Assembly (NCBI GenBank): GCA_030019475.1
Contig: JASEER010000002.1
Location: 1 to 64,000 of the forward strand
DNA length: 64,000 nt
Source of the DNA: Thermoanaerobacterales bacterium
Lineage (GTDB): Bacteria > Bacillota > Desulfotomaculia > Desulfotomaculales > JASEER01
Reading direction: 5' to 3'
Shown: positions 21,113 through 30,667 of the stretch, one piece after another
Layout of the letters: each line of letters opens with the position of its first letter
Position numbering within the stretch: position 1 is the first letter of the stretch
Program-made: the position numbers and the translations under genes
Notes under the pieces: model-generated
The model's database searches: none
The model's input: only the letters and a program-made list of their open reading frames with translations
What the model was told of the DNA's origin: nothing

Positions 21113-21864
21113 GGGTGCCGCGGATCTTCCTTTCCCCCGAGTGCCGGCTGGAAGGCGATGAGGTTCTTGTCACCGGGGCCGAGGCGGCGCACCTGGCCCG
21201 TGTCCTGCGGCTGCGGCCGGGAGCGGAGATCGATGCCCTGGACGGCGAGGGGCGGGCCTGGCGCGCGCGCATCCTGGCCGCGGACAAAGAGGGCGTCCGG
21301 GCGCGGGTCACCGGGGCGCGGGCGGCAGCCCCCGAGCCGCCGGTGCGCCTGGCCCTGGTACAGGGACTGGCGCGGGGCGAGAAGATGGACCTCATCATCC
21401 AGAAGGCGGTGGAGATCGGGGTGGCGCGCATCATCCCCGCCGACTGCGCCCGCACGGTTATCCGCCTCGATGACGAGCGAGGGCGCCGGCGCCGGGAACG
21501 GTGGCAGAAGATTGCCGTCGAAGCCGCCGAGCAATGCGGCCGGGGCGCGGTGCCTGTGGTTGAGCCGCCGCAGGCGCTTGGTGACGCCTTGTCCCTCCTC
21601 CGTCCCGGTGTAACGGCCTTCTTGCTGTGGGAAGGGGAGCGGGCGACCGGGCTGAAGGATATACTGGACAGTGTTCCTTGTACAAAGGACGTGTTTGTAT
21701 TTGTCGGGCCGGAGGGCGGGTTCACCGGGGACGAGGTGGAAGCCTGCACGGCCGCCGGCGCGCGGCCGGTGTCGCTGGGGCCGCGCATCCTGCGCACCGA
21801 GACGGCGGGACTGGTGGCGGCTGCCCTGGTGCTCTACGCCTGGGGTGACCTGGGAAGGATTTAA
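21109..21864 (+). CDS. rsmE: 16S rRNA m3U1498 methyltransferase RsmE
   Basis: 251 residues from ATG 21109, coupled to prmA. The N-terminal PUA-like part (RVPRIFLSPE, HLARVLRLRPG) is followed by the SPOUT knotted fold (QGLARGEKMDLIIQKAVEIG, FVGPEGGFTGDEV, LGPRILRTETA). Confidence 0.95.
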   Translation: MRVPRIFLSPECRLEGDEVLVTGAEAAHLARVLRLRPGAEIDALDGEGRAWRARILAADKEGVRARVTGARAAAPEPPVRLALVQGLARGEKMDLIIQKAVEIGVARIIPADCARTVIRLDDERGRRRRERWQKIAVEAAEQCGRGAVPVVEPPQALGDALSLLRPGVTAFLLWEGERATGLKDILDSVPCTKDVFVFVGPEGGFTGDEVEACTAAGARPVSLGPRILRTETAGLVAAALVLYAWGDLGRI

Positions 21865-21892
21865 GGGGCCGGACCCGTTTCCCAGATGCTTG

Positions 21893-21930
21893 AGTTTTAA
21901 GTAAAGTGCCTGACCCCTTACTTAAAACTT
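21893..21930. repeat. Dispersed palindromic repeat, copy 1
   Basis: Perfect 12-base arms AGTTTTAAGTAA and TTACTTAAAACT flank the core AGTGCCTGACCCC. It ends directly at the GAGGAG ribosome site of mtaB. Related copies stand before era and the dCMP deaminase gene. A degenerate GGGGCCGGACCCGTTT just upstream (from about 21865) may be a second, decayed unit. Confidence 0.8.
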
Positions 21931-21945
21931 TGAGGAGTGTATGTT

Positions 21946-23289
21946 TTGGCGAAAACCGTGGCCTTCGCCACCCTTGGTTGCAAGGTCAACCAGTACGAGA
22001 CGGAAGGCCTGGCCGAGCAGTTCGCGCGCCGGGGTTACGACATTGTGCCCTTCGGCGGCCCCGCCGACGTGTACGTCGTCAACACCTGCACCGTGACGCA
22101 CATCGGGGACAAGAAGTCCCGCCAGCTTATCCGCCGCGCCCGCCGTGCCAATCCCGCGGCCTTTATCGTGGCCACCGGGTGCTACGCGCAGGTCGCCCCG
22201 GATGAGGTCGAGGCCGTCGGTGCCGACCTGGTGGTCGGCACCCGGGGACGGGAGCACCTGGGGGAGCTGGTGGACGAGCGGCTCGGAAGAAGGGACGGGC
22301 CGCAGCGGGCCGTGGCGGAGTTTGACGCGGCCTGCGTCTTCGAGGAGCTGCCCATCAGCCGTACGGCGGGCCGGGCGCGGGCCTACATCAAGGTGCAGGA
22401 GGGATGCCGTGACTTCTGCACTTACTGCATCGTCCCTCACGCCCGCGGGCCTCTGCGTTCCAGGCCGCCGGAGCGGGTCCTGGAGGAGGCGGCGCGCCTG
22501 GTGGCCCACGGGTACGTCGAGATCGTCCTCACCGGCACGCACCTCGGGGCCTGGGGCCGGGACCTGGCGGGGACCCCTCCCCTGGCGGACCTGGTGTCCC
22601 GGGTGGCCGAAGTGCCGGGCCTTCTGCGCCTGCGTCTCAGTTCCATAGAACCCCTGGAAATCACCCCCGCCCTGGTCGGCCTCATGGCCTCGTCGGCGGT
22701 CATCTGTCCACACCTGCACATCCCCCTGCAGAGCGGCGACGACGAGGTCCTGCGCCGGATGGGCCGCCGTTACACCACCCGGGAATACGCCCTGCTCGTC
22801 GAGCATGCCCGCAGCCGCATCCGCGACCTGGCCGTGACCACCGACGTCATGGTCGGTTTCCCCGGGGAGACCGAGGAGCAGTTCGCTCGCAGCCTGGCCT
22901 TCGTCCGCCGGACGGCTTTCTCCGGGCTTCACGTCTTCAAGTATTCCCCCCGGCGGGGGACGCCGGCCGCCGCTTTTCCCGCGCAGGTTCCGGCGGCGGT
23001 GAAGGAGAAGCGTTCCGACGCCCTGCTCGCCCTGGATGGGGACCTGCGGCAGGCCTTCGCCTCGCGGTACGTCGGGCGGACGGTCGAGGTACTGGTAGAG
23101 GAGGTGCGCGGCGGGCGCGCCGCGGGACTTACAGGCAACTACCTGCGGGTCTCCTTCCCGGGGAACGAAGGGATGATCGGCCGCCTGCAAAAGGTAAGGC
23201 TGCTGCGGACGGAAGAAGGGAGCTTAACCGGGGCGGTCGAGTCTCAGGCTGAAGCATCTGGAGGCAAGGATACCGATACGGATCAATAA
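21946..23289 (+). CDS. mtaB: tRNA t6A37 methylthiotransferase MtaB
   Basis: 447 residues from TTG 21946, eight bases after GAGGAG; the ATG at 21941 is out of frame. The UPF0004 domain has TLGCKVNQYET, the radical SAM motif is GCRDFCTYCIVPHARG, and a TRAM-like domain ends the protein (VEVLVEE, NYLRVSF). MtaB converts t6A to ms2t6A at tRNA position 37. Part of the prmA-rsmE-mtaB set. Confidence 0.95.
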   Translation: MAKTVAFATLGCKVNQYETEGLAEQFARRGYDIVPFGGPADVYVVNTCTVTHIGDKKSRQLIRRARRANPAAFIVATGCYAQVAPDEVEAVGADLVVGTRGREHLGELVDERLGRRDGPQRAVAEFDAACVFEELPISRTAGRARAYIKVQEGCRDFCTYCIVPHARGPLRSRPPERVLEEAARLVAHGYVEIVLTGTHLGAWGRDLAGTPPLADLVSRVAEVPGLLRLRLSSIEPLEITPALVGLMASSAVICPHLHIPLQSGDDEVLRRMGRRYTTREYALLVEHARSRIRDLAVTTDVMVGFPGETEEQFARSLAFVRRTAFSGLHVFKYSPRRGTPAAAFPAQVPAAVKEKRSDALLALDGDLRQAFASRYVGRTVEVLVEEVRGGRAAGLTGNYLRVSFPGNEGMIGRLQKVRLLRTEEGSLTGAVESQAEASGGKDTDTDQ

Positions 23290-23419
23290 AAAAGGTGTTC
23301 TGCGGAGCCGGATGGGTTGCTCACAGTCTTGATGAGAGGGAATAATTTATGGTGAGGCAGGATTTGGGCCGGTATATGTCTAATAAATTATGGCGACAGA
23401 GGGAAAGGGAGACGCTGGA

Positions 23420-23764
23420 ATGTCTGACTGTATCTTCTGCAGGATCGTACGGGGGGAGATCCCGGCTACGGTCGTTTACGAAGACGAACATGTGTTCGCG
23501 TTTAAGGATATCAATCCCCAGGCCCCCGTGCATGTACTGCTGATCCCGAAGAAACACCTCTCCACCTTCTTTGACCTGGAGCCCGGCGACGAGGTCATAC
23601 TCGGCCGGATACAGGCGGCCGCGCCGCGGGTGGCCCGCGAACTCGGGCTCGGCGAAAGCGGCTTTCGCCTGGTGGCCAACTGCCTCGAAGGGGCGGGGCA
23701 GGTTGTGTTCCACATCCACTACCATCTGCTCGGCGGACGGGAACTGGGCTGGCCCCCCGGCTAA
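23420..23764 (+). CDS. HIT-family nucleotide hydrolase (HinT-like)
   Basis: 114 residues from ATG 23420. CIFCRIVRGEIPA gives the zinc-binding start and the histidine triad is HIHYHLLGG near the C-terminus. The family hydrolyses purine nucleoside phosphoramidates. It sits after mtaB, as in many Firmicutes, and just before the rpsU promoter. Confidence 0.94.
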   Translation: MSDCIFCRIVRGEIPATVVYEDEHVFAFKDINPQAPVHVLLIPKKHLSTFFDLEPGDEVILGRIQAAAPRVARELGLGESGFRLVANCLEGAGQVVFHIHYHLLGGRELGWPPG

Positions 23765-23770
23765 ACCTGA

Positions 23771-23799
23771 TTGACTTTTGCCTGGCGGGGTGCTATACT
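23771..23799 (+). promoter_or_regulatory. rpsU promoter
   Basis: TTGACT at 23771-23776, 17 bases, TATACT at 23794-23799. A strong sigma-A promoter directly after the HIT gene. Confidence 0.85.
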
Positions 23800-23853
23800 C
23801 ACACCGTCTGTGACTGATTAAGGGCCGTGCCTGGTGGAGGGAGGGATAACAAG

Positions 23854-24030
23854 GTGGCGGAAGTCAAGGTTGGGAAGAATGAAAGCCTGGACGCCGCTTT
23901 GCGCCGCTTTAAGCGGACCTGCCAGCGGGCGGGTGTCTTTGCCGAAGCCAGGAAGCATGAACACTACGAGAAGCCAAGCGTACGCCGCAAGAAGAAGTCG
24001 GAGGCTGCACGCAGGCGTCGGCGTCCATAG
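23854..24030 (+). CDS. rpsU: 30S ribosomal protein S21
   Basis: 58 residues from a GTG start after [26 protein letters not shown] and the basic tail [17 protein letters not shown] are typical. The downstream yqeY usually found here is absent. Confidence 0.97.
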   Translation: MAEVKVGKNESLDAALRRFKRTCQRAGVFAEARKHEHYEKPSVRRKKKSEAARRRRRP

Positions 24031-24051
24031 GAAGAATAACCCTGGTGGCGG

Positions 24052-24080
24052 AGCCCGGTAGTAATACCGGGCTTTGTTTT
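24052..24080 (+). terminator. Rho-independent terminator after rpsU
   Basis: AGCCCGGTA, loop GTAA, TACCGGGCT, then TTGTTTT. It separates the strong rpsU transcript from the sporulation genes behind it. Confidence 0.9.
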
Positions 24081-24138
24081 GTGCGCCGCGATACTTAGCT
24101 GCGCCCTCCCCGCATAGATTCTATGGGGAGGGTTGTTT

Positions 24139-24420
24139 ATGGCCTGGAGGGACATGCGTAAGAAGCTCCGTCATACCCTGGCCGACATGCTGGAGATCCC
24201 GGGCGAGGTGGCTCTTGACCTGCCGAAGATCGTCCTCGTAGGCAACGTGCAGGTCTTCATCGAGAATCACCGGGGGATCGTGGAATATACCGGGGAGCGG
24301 GTGCGGGTCACGGTCTCTTACGGCGAGGTCAGTGTGCGGGGGCGGGAACTGGTGATCCGCAATATCCTTCCGGACGAGATCTGCGTTGAAGGGCGGATCG
24401 AGGGACTGGACTTTCATTAA
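24139..24420 (+). CDS. yqfC: Sporulation protein YqfC
   Basis: 93 residues from ATG 24139 behind GGGGAGGG. LADMLEIPGEVALDLPKIVLVGN and IENHRGIVEYT are characteristic of YqfC, a small protein made in the mother cell under sigma-E in Bacillus. It precedes yqfD and supports a spore-forming host. Confidence 0.93.
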   Translation: MAWRDMRKKLRHTLADMLEIPGEVALDLPKIVLVGNVQVFIENHRGIVEYTGERVRVTVSYGEVSVRGRELVIRNILPDEICVEGRIEGLDFH

Positions 24421-24455
24421 AGAACACGAGCCCCGGGAAGAGGGAGGGGTGAGCG

Positions 24456-25682
24456 TTGTCCATTCTGCGCATCCTGGCCTGGCTCTACGGTCACGTGACC
24501 CTGATCGTCAAAGGCCGGACCCTGGAGCGTTTCATCAATATGGCCACGAGCAGGGGCATCTCTTTCTGGGACATCCGGCGCCTTGATGAAGAACGGATCA
24601 TGATCCGGACCAGGATCGGCGGCGTGTGTCCTCTGCGTCACATTGCCAGGCGCACGGGCAGCCGCTTTGAGATCAGCGAGCGTGTGGGCTTCCCCTTCGT
24701 CCTCGCCCGGCTCTGGCGTCGCAAAACCCTGGCCATGGGCCTGGCTTTGTTCCTGGTGGGCCTTTACACGATGGCGTCTTTTGTCTGGTTTATCGACGTC
24801 AAGGGCAACCGGACGGTGAGTGAGGCCCAGATCATCCGGGCCGCACGGCAGGCCGGCCTCCACCCGGGTGTGCCGAAGTGGGGCGTCGAGGCCTCCCGGG
24901 TAGAGGCGCGGATCAGGGAGCAGTTGCCGGCCCTGGCCTGGGTCGGGGTCCGCCTCCGCGGTACGCAGGCGGTCATCGAGGTGGCCGAGAAGAAACTGCC
25001 CTCGCCCGACCCCGCCGGTATACATTCGAATATCGTCGCCGCCAAGGCCGGGCTGGTCAAAGAGGTGCTCGTCCTGAGCGGGGAGGCCGTCGTCAAGGAG
25101 GGTGAAACCGTCGTCCCGGGGCAGCTTTTGATTTCGGGTGAGATCTGGCCCCCCGAGGGTATCAGCGCCGAAGGGGAGATCCTGCCCGGCGAGCCCCGCC
25201 GCGTGCGGGCGCGGGGGATTGTGCGGGCCCGCGTCTGGTACGAGGAGTACGGCGAGGCCCCCCTGGTGGACGAGGGAACAAGCCTGACGGGACGGCAGGC
25301 CCGGGCCTGGGAGGTCAAGGTGGGCGGACGGGTCATGCATATCTCGGGCCCCGGGCGCGCACCGTATAAGGACTACGAGCAGACGGTGGCCGCCTACCGC
25401 GCTCCGTCCTGGAGGAGTTTCTCCCTGCCCGTCGAACTCTACAGTAGGACGTACCGTGAAATCAAGCCTTACCGGCGGACGCGCCCCTACACCGAGGCGC
25501 TCCGGCTGGCCCGCCGGGAAGCCCGGGAGACACTGGACGCCGCCCTCGCCGGCACCGAGGTCAAGGTCCTGGACCGCCGGATGGAAATCATCAACCCCGG
25601 TAAGCAGGAGAGTCTGGTACGGGTCCGGCTGACGATGGAAGTGCTGGAGGATATCGGGCGGGAAAGGCTGGTGGAACCTTAA
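24456..25682 (+). CDS. yqfD: Sporulation membrane protein YqfD
   Basis: 408 residues from TTG 24456 with GGGAGGGGTGAG upstream. The N-terminal domain carries SRGISFWDI and LRHIARRTGSRFEI, one membrane helix lies near residues 88-110 (LAMGLALFLVGLYTMASFVW), and the extracytoplasmic part has POTRA-like and HlyD-like repeats. Follows yqfC in the standard order. Confidence 0.93.
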   Translation: MSILRILAWLYGHVTLIVKGRTLERFINMATSRGISFWDIRRLDEERIMIRTRIGGVCPLRHIARRTGSRFEISERVGFPFVLARLWRRKTLAMGLALFLVGLYTMASFVWFIDVKGNRTVSEAQIIRAARQAGLHPGVPKWGVEASRVEARIREQLPALAWVGVRLRGTQAVIEVAEKKLPSPDPAGIHSNIVAAKAGLVKEVLVLSGEAVVKEGETVVPGQLLISGEIWPPEGISAEGEILPGEPRRVRARGIVRARVWYEEYGEAPLVDEGTSLTGRQARAWEVKVGGRVMHISGPGRAPYKDYEQTVAAYRAPSWRSFSLPVELYSRTYREIKPYRRTRPYTEALRLARREARETLDAALAGTEVKVLDRRMEIINPGKQESLVRVRLTMEVLEDIGRERLVEP

Positions 25683-25709
25683 CACCCTGGAGGAGGTTGA
25701 AAGGCGGAT

Positions 25710-26681
25710 TTGGCGGAACAGCAGGTAGAGAAGCGTTTTGCGATTGACGACCCGCAGGCCGCGGCGGCGATCTTCGGCCAATACGACGAGTATCTTTCCC
25801 TGCTGGAGGACGAAACGGGGACCAGGATCGTCCAGCGCGGCGGGGAAGTGGTCCTGATGGGCCCGTCGCCCCGCGTCGCCGAGGCGCAGGAGATCCTGGA
25901 ACAGTTGACCACCTTCTACCGGGAACGCCGGAACCTTACCGTTCAGGACGTCCGGTACGTCATCCACAGCGTCCGCGAAGGCCGGGAGGGGCTCGGGGAT
26001 CTGGCGCGGGAAGTGATCATCACCACCCCCCGCGGCAAGAAAATCAGGCCGAAGACCCTGGGGCAGATGCGGTATGTCCAGGCCATCCGCGAAAAGGATA
26101 TCGTTTTTGCCATCGGCCCGGCGGGCACGGGCAAAACCTACCTGGCCGTGGTGATGGCGGTCCGCGCCCTGCGCAACAAGGAGATCAACCGCCTGATCTT
26201 GACCCGTCCCGCGGTCGAGGCCGGCGAGAAGCTGGGCTTTTTGCCGGGGGATCTCCAGGAGAAGGTGGACCCCTACCTCCGCCCCCTTTACGATGCCCTC
26301 TATGATATACTGGGATTAGAAAACACGCAGCGGTACCTCGACCGCCATATTATTGAAATCGCGCCCCTGGCCTACATGCGGGGCCGGACGCTGGAGGACG
26401 CCTTCATCATCCTGGACGAGGCCCAGAACACGACGCCGGAGCAGATGAAGATGTTCCTTACGCGCCTGGGTTTCGGCTCGAAGGCGGTCGTTACCGGGGA
26501 TGTCACCCAGGTGGACCTGCCCAAAGGACAGGCCTCGGGCCTGGTGGACGCCCAGCGTATCCTGACCGGGGTCGAAGGCATTGCCTTCGCCTACTTCACC
26601 GGCGCGGACACCATCAGGCACCCCCTGGTGATCGAGATCGTCCGCGCTTACGAACGGGCGGGTGATGCCGCGGAGGAGTGA
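25710..26681 (+). CDS. PhoH-like ATPase
   Basis: 323 residues from TTG with GGAGG 20 bases upstream and GGCGG closer. An N-terminal KH-like segment is followed by the PhoH ATPase with Walker A GPAGTGKTYLAV, Walker B AFIILDEAQN and TGDVTQVDLP. It clusters with pgpH, ybeY and era, a setting that suggests RNA metabolism or ribosome work. Confidence 0.95.
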   Translation: MAEQQVEKRFAIDDPQAAAAIFGQYDEYLSLLEDETGTRIVQRGGEVVLMGPSPRVAEAQEILEQLTTFYRERRNLTVQDVRYVIHSVREGREGLGDLAREVIITTPRGKKIRPKTLGQMRYVQAIREKDIVFAIGPAGTGKTYLAVVMAVRALRNKEINRLILTRPAVEAGEKLGFLPGDLQEKVDPYLRPLYDALYDILGLENTQRYLDRHIIEIAPLAYMRGRTLEDAFIILDEAQNTTPEQMKMFLTRLGFGSKAVVTGDVTQVDLPKGQASGLVDAQRILTGVEGIAFAYFTGADTIRHPLVIEIVRAYERAGDAAEE

Positions 26682-26687
26682 CGGGTT

Positions 26688-28844
26688 TTGGTGGGTCTTC
26701 CCGCCTTTCTGCATCGTACCGGGCAAAGCGTTACCCTGGTCCTGCGCAACCCCAAAGCGCGCCGGGTGGGAGCGCTCATCGCCTTTTTCCTTTACCTGAC
26801 CTTCCTGGTGACCGTTAATTTCTTCGGCGGCCAGCCCCTCCTCACCGAGGGGGAGGTGGCCCCGCGCGATATTCTCTCCCCCTTTACGAAGACCATCACC
26901 GACCCGATTAAGACGAGAGAGGCCCAGGAGCAGGCGCGCCAGCGGGTGCCGAAGCAGTACGACTTCGACCCGCAGGTCAAGATAGCGGTGCAGAACGACA
27001 TCACGGCCGTGGTGACGCGGGTCGCCGCCGTTCAGGCCGACGACAAGCTGGACCTGGACGGCAAGGTGGAAGGGGTCCGGGAGGCGGTACCTTTCACACT
27101 TCCGGCCGATGTCCTGACCGCCCTGGCCCAGGGCGATCCGAAGGCCCTTACGGCGATGGCCAAGGATGTCAACGACGCCGTGGCGCACGTGATGGAGCGC
27201 AGCGGGGGCGTCACCCAGGATAACCTCCCCGACACCAAAAAGGAACTGGCGACCCGGTTTAACGAGTTGGGAATGCCCCGCTCCCACGAAATCCTGGCCC
27301 GGGGCCTGACAAACCATTTCCTGCGGCCCAATGCCTTCTTTAACGCGGCCCGCACGAGGGAGATGCAGGAGGCGGCGGCGCGGCAGGTCCGCCCGGTCTT
27401 GATCACCATTAAGAAAGACGAGAAAATCATCGGCAAGGGCGAGATCGTCACCGCGGAGCACGCCGTCAAGCTGGAGAAGCTCGGGCTGATGAAGCAGTCG
27501 TCCCCGGTCAAGAGCATCATCGGCGCCGGCCTCCTGGTGGCGCTTACGACGGGCCTGATACTGCTTTATCTCCGCCGCCAGCACCGGGAGATCTTCAAGC
27601 AGGTCAACCATCTGTACCTGATCGGGATCGTTGTGGCCACGGTGGCGACCATCGCCAAGGTCCTGGTGGCCATCAAGGTCAGCCAGTGGCCCGAGTTCGG
27701 CGACCTGATGGGATACACCGTGCCCACCGCGGCCGCCGGCATGCTGATCGCCATCCTCCTCGACTCCCGGCTGGCGATCGTCGTGGTCGCGGCGCTTTCC
27801 GGCCTGGTCGGCGCAATGACCGGGGCCGAGCTTAAATTCGCCCTGGTGGGCCTCTTGAGCGGTATCGCCGGCGTGTACAGCGTGTCCAAGCTCAGCCAGC
27901 GCACCGACCTGGCGCGGGCGGGGATCTACGTGGGCGCGGTGACGGTGGCCGCCATCTGTGCCACCGAACTGCTCGGGGACCAGCCCCTGATCCTCCTGGT
28001 CATCTCAAGCCTTGTCCTGGGTACCGCCAACGGGCTGCTGTCCTCGGTCCTCGCGAACGGGGCCCTGCCCTTCCTGGAGAGCACCTTCGGCATCACCTCC
28101 TCGGTGAAGCTGATCGAACTGGCCAACCCCGGGCAGCCCCTGCTGAAACGGCTCCTGGTCGAGGCCCCGGGCACCTACCACCACAGTATCATCGTCGGCA
28201 ATCTGGCCGAGGCCGCAGCCGACGCCGTCAACGGCGACGCGGTTCTGGTCCGTGTCGGGGCCTACTACCACGACGTGGGTAAGGTTCGCCGGCCGGCTTT
28301 CTTCATCGAAAACCAGGTGGGCGCGGAGAACCCGCACGACAAGATCGCACCTTCGCTGTCGACCCTGATCCTTACCTCCCACGTCAAGGACGGGGTGGAG
28401 TACGCCCGGGAGCAGCGCCTCCCGCAGCGGATTGTCGACATCATTGAGCAACACCACGGGACCAGCCTGTGTTCTTACTTTTACCACAAGGCGCTGGAGC
28501 AGGATGACAAGGACGTGGTCAAGGAGGACGACTTCCGCTACGAAGGCCCGAAGCCGCAATCCAAGGAAGCGGCCATCGTAATGCTGGCCGACTCCGTGGA
28601 GGCCGCCGTCCGGTCCCTGGAACGGCCTTCCCCCGGCCAGCTGGAGGGTCTCGTCCGCAAGTTGATTAAGGAGAAACTGGCCGACGGGCAGCTGGACGAA
28701 TGCGACCTCAACTTCCGGGACCTCGATCTCATCGCCGGCGCCTTCCTGCGCGTCCTGACGGGTATTTTCCATACCCGAATCGAGTATCCTGACCCTAAAG
28801 AGATGGAAAGGAGGCGGGCGCGGAGTGGCCGTCGCCATCAGTGA
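26688..28844 (+). CDS. pgpH: 7TM-HD membrane phosphohydrolase (PgpH/YqfF, cyclic-di-AMP phosphodiesterase family)
   Basis: 718 residues from TTG 26688. One N-terminal TM helix, a large extracytoplasmic domain (about 50-270), a cluster of TM helices (about 275-480), then an HD domain with PGTYHHSIIVGNLAEAAA, AYYHDVGKVRRP and ENPHDKIAPSLS. Listeria PgpH with this layout hydrolyses c-di-AMP. Overlaps ybeY by 20 bases. Confidence 0.93.
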   Translation: MVGLPAFLHRTGQSVTLVLRNPKARRVGALIAFFLYLTFLVTVNFFGGQPLLTEGEVAPRDILSPFTKTITDPIKTREAQEQARQRVPKQYDFDPQVKIAVQNDITAVVTRVAAVQADDKLDLDGKVEGVREAVPFTLPADVLTALAQGDPKALTAMAKDVNDAVAHVMERSGGVTQDNLPDTKKELATRFNELGMPRSHEILARGLTNHFLRPNAFFNAARTREMQEAAARQVRPVLITIKKDEKIIGKGEIVTAEHAVKLEKLGLMKQSSPVKSIIGAGLLVALTTGLILLYLRRQHREIFKQVNHLYLIGIVVATVATIAKVLVAIKVSQWPEFGDLMGYTVPTAAAGMLIAILLDSRLAIVVVAALSGLVGAMTGAELKFALVGLLSGIAGVYSVSKLSQRTDLARAGIYVGAVTVAAICATELLGDQPLILLVISSLVLGTANGLLSSVLANGALPFLESTFGITSSVKLIELANPGQPLLKRLLVEAPGTYHHSIIVGNLAEAAADAVNGDAVLVRVGAYYHDVGKVRRPAFFIENQVGAENPHDKIAPSLSTLILTSHVKDGVEYAREQRLPQRIVDIIEQHHGTSLCSYFYHKALEQDDKDVVKEDDFRYEGPKPQSKEAAIVMLADSVEAAVRSLERPSPGQLEGLVRKLIKEKLADGQLDECDLNFRDLDLIAGAFLRVLTGIFHTRIEYPDPKEMERRRARSGRRHQ

Positions 28845-29301
28845 CCTGCAGGAGACAGTAAGCGTGGACGAGACCTTGTTGAACCTGATCCGTGCCGCCG
28901 TGGAGGCCGTACTGCGCCACGAGGGCCGCCCCACGGCCGAGGCCGAGGTCAGCGTCGCCCTGGTCGACGACGCGTACATCAGGGAACTGAACCGCGAATA
29001 CCGGGGGGTTGACGCCCCGACCGACGTGCTCTCCTTCACGATGGGAGAGGAAGACCCCGACGCGGACGAGGACGAGCCCTACCTGCTGCTGGGGGATGTC
29101 GTCATCTCGCTGCCGACGGCGGTACGCCAGGCCGGAGAATACGGCACGGACCTGCCGCGGGAGGCGGCCCGGTTGGCGGTCCACGGGACGCTGCACCTTT
29201 TGGGCTACGACCATCAGCGGGATGAGGACGCAGCGAGGATGGAGGCGCTGGAGGCCGAGATCCTGGCCGCGCTGCCCCGGCGAGGAGAACAGGGCGAATG
29301 A
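28825..29301 (+). CDS. ybeY: Endoribonuclease YbeY (16S rRNA maturation)
   Basis: 158 residues from GTG 28825; the GTG at 28864 is a shorter option. NREYRGVDAPTDVLSF and the metal motif HGTLHLLGYDHQRDED (H-X3-H-X5-H) are diagnostic. Overlaps cdd by 4 bases. Confidence 0.95.
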   Translation: MAVAISDLQETVSVDETLLNLIRAAVEAVLRHEGRPTAEAEVSVALVDDAYIRELNREYRGVDAPTDVLSFTMGEEDPDADEDEPYLLLGDVVISLPTAVRQAGEYGTDLPREAARLAVHGTLHLLGYDHQRDEDAARMEALEAEILAALPRRGEQGE

Positions 29302-29687
29302 CGGACCGGGAACTGGTGGAACGGGCCCTGGCGGCACGTTCCGGGGCTTACGCCCCCTACTCCGGCTTTGAGGTCGGCGCCGCCCTGCTGGCGGCCGACG
29401 GCACGGTTTACACGGGAGCCAACATCGAGAACGCCTCTTACGGGCTCTCGATCTGTGCCGAGCGGGTGGCCGTCTTCAAGGCCGTCAGCGAGGGACGGCG
29501 GGAGTTTACGGCCCTGGCCGTGGCCAGCGGCGGCGACGACTATTGCCGGCCGTGCGGCGCCTGCCGCCAGGTGCTGGCCGAGTTCGCCCCCGACCTGCGC
29601 CTTCTCATGGCCAACGCCCGGGGCGATTTCCGGGAGACGAGGCTGGCGGAGCTTTTGCCCGAGGCTTTCCGCCTGAGAAGCACGTAA
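29298..29687 (+). CDS. cdd: Cytidine deaminase
   Basis: 129 residues. Catalytic ENASYGLSICAERVAV and the zinc motif CRPCGACRQVLAEF are intact, with the N-terminal substrate strand YSGFEVGAALL. It converts cytidine and deoxycytidine to uridine forms. The diacylglycerol kinase gene often found between ybeY and cdd is missing. Confidence 0.96.
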   Translation: MTDRELVERALAARSGAYAPYSGFEVGAALLAADGTVYTGANIENASYGLSICAERVAVFKAVSEGRREFTALAVASGGDDYCRPCGACRQVLAEFAPDLRLLMANARGDFRETRLAELLPEAFRLRST

Positions 29688-29693
29688 AGAGGG

Positions 29694-29736
29694 CAGCCCT
29701 TTTTAAGTTAAGTGCCTGCCCCCTTTTTAAGTTTTG
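29694..29736. repeat. Dispersed repeat, copy 2
   Basis: Two tandem half-units: GCAGCCCTTTTTAAGTT followed by AAGTGCCTGCCCC and CTTTTTAAGTTTT. Same core as the copies at 21893 and 60761, again directly before a ribosome site (that of era). Confidence 0.7.
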
Positions 29737-29746
29737 TTTTGGGGTG

Positions 29747-30667
29747 ATGAAGTTGGTGCAGGACGAAAGGCCGTTCAAGTCGGGTTTTGTGACCGTGATC
29801 GGGCGCCCGAACGTCGGCAAGTCCACCCTGGTGAACAGCCTGGTCGGCCGGAAGGTGGCCATTATGTCGCCCAAGCCGCAAACCACCCGGCACCGCCTCC
29901 GGGCGGTACTGACGCGGCCGGAGGCCCAGATCGTCTTCGTGGACACCCCCGGCATCCACAGGCCGCAGCACCGCCTGGGAGAAATAATGGTCGAGGCCGC
30001 CCTGCAAACCCTCAACGACGTCGATGTCGTTCTTTTTGTCATAGAGGCCGACAAAGCGCCCGGTCCGGGGGACGAGGACGTCATCGACCGGCTGAAGGGC
30101 ATCAAGACGACGCCGGTCATCCTGGTCATCAACAAGGTGGACCGGGTGGCCAGGCCAAAACTTCTACCGCTGATCGACGAGATGCGGCGGAAGTATCCCT
30201 TCGCTGAAATCGTGCCGGTTTCGGCCTTGAAGGGCGATAACCTGGAACGCCTGGTGGAGACCCTGGTCGGCTACCTCCCGGAGGGGCCGCCCTATTTCCC
30301 CGAGGACATGGTTTCCGACCAGCCCGAGCGGGTACTCCTGGCGGAACTGGTGAGGGAAAAGGTCCTGCACCTGACGGCCCAGGAGGTTCCCCACAGCGTG
30401 GCCGTCGTGGTAGAGGAGATCGCCGAGCGCCCCAACGGGGTGACCCTGGTGCGCGTGACGGTCTACGTCGAGCGGGAGTCGCAGAAGGCGATCCTGATCG
30501 GCCAGGGGGGCCTGATGTTAAAGCGTATCGGCCAGGCGGCGCGAGAGGAGATCGAAGGGCAACTGGGAATGAAGGTCTTCCTTGAACTGTGGGTCAAGGT
30601 CCGGCCGAAGTGGCGCCAGAACGAAAGGTACCTGAGGGAATTCGGCTACGGGCAGTCTAATGGATGA
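29747..30667 (+). CDS. era: Ribosome assembly GTPase Era
   Basis: About 306 residues. The start is uncertain: ATG 29747 lies too close to GGGGTG, and TTG 29753 or GTG 29756 fit better. G1 is GRPNVGKSTLVN, G3 DTPGIH and G4 NKVDRV. The C-terminal KH domain has ESQKAILIGQGGLMLKRIG. Acts in 30S maturation. Its last 11 bases overlap the end of adhE on the other strand. Confidence 0.95.
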   Translation: MKLVQDERPFKSGFVTVIGRPNVGKSTLVNSLVGRKVAIMSPKPQTTRHRLRAVLTRPEAQIVFVDTPGIHRPQHRLGEIMVEAALQTLNDVDVVLFVIEADKAPGPGDEDVIDRLKGIKTTPVILVINKVDRVARPKLLPLIDEMRRKYPFAEIVPVSALKGDNLERLVETLVGYLPEGPPYFPEDMVSDQPERVLLAELVREKVLHLTAQEVPHSVAVVVEEIAERPNGVTLVRVTVYVERESQKAILIGQGGLMLKRIGQAAREEIEGQLGMKVFLELWVKVRPKWRQNERYLREFGYGQSNG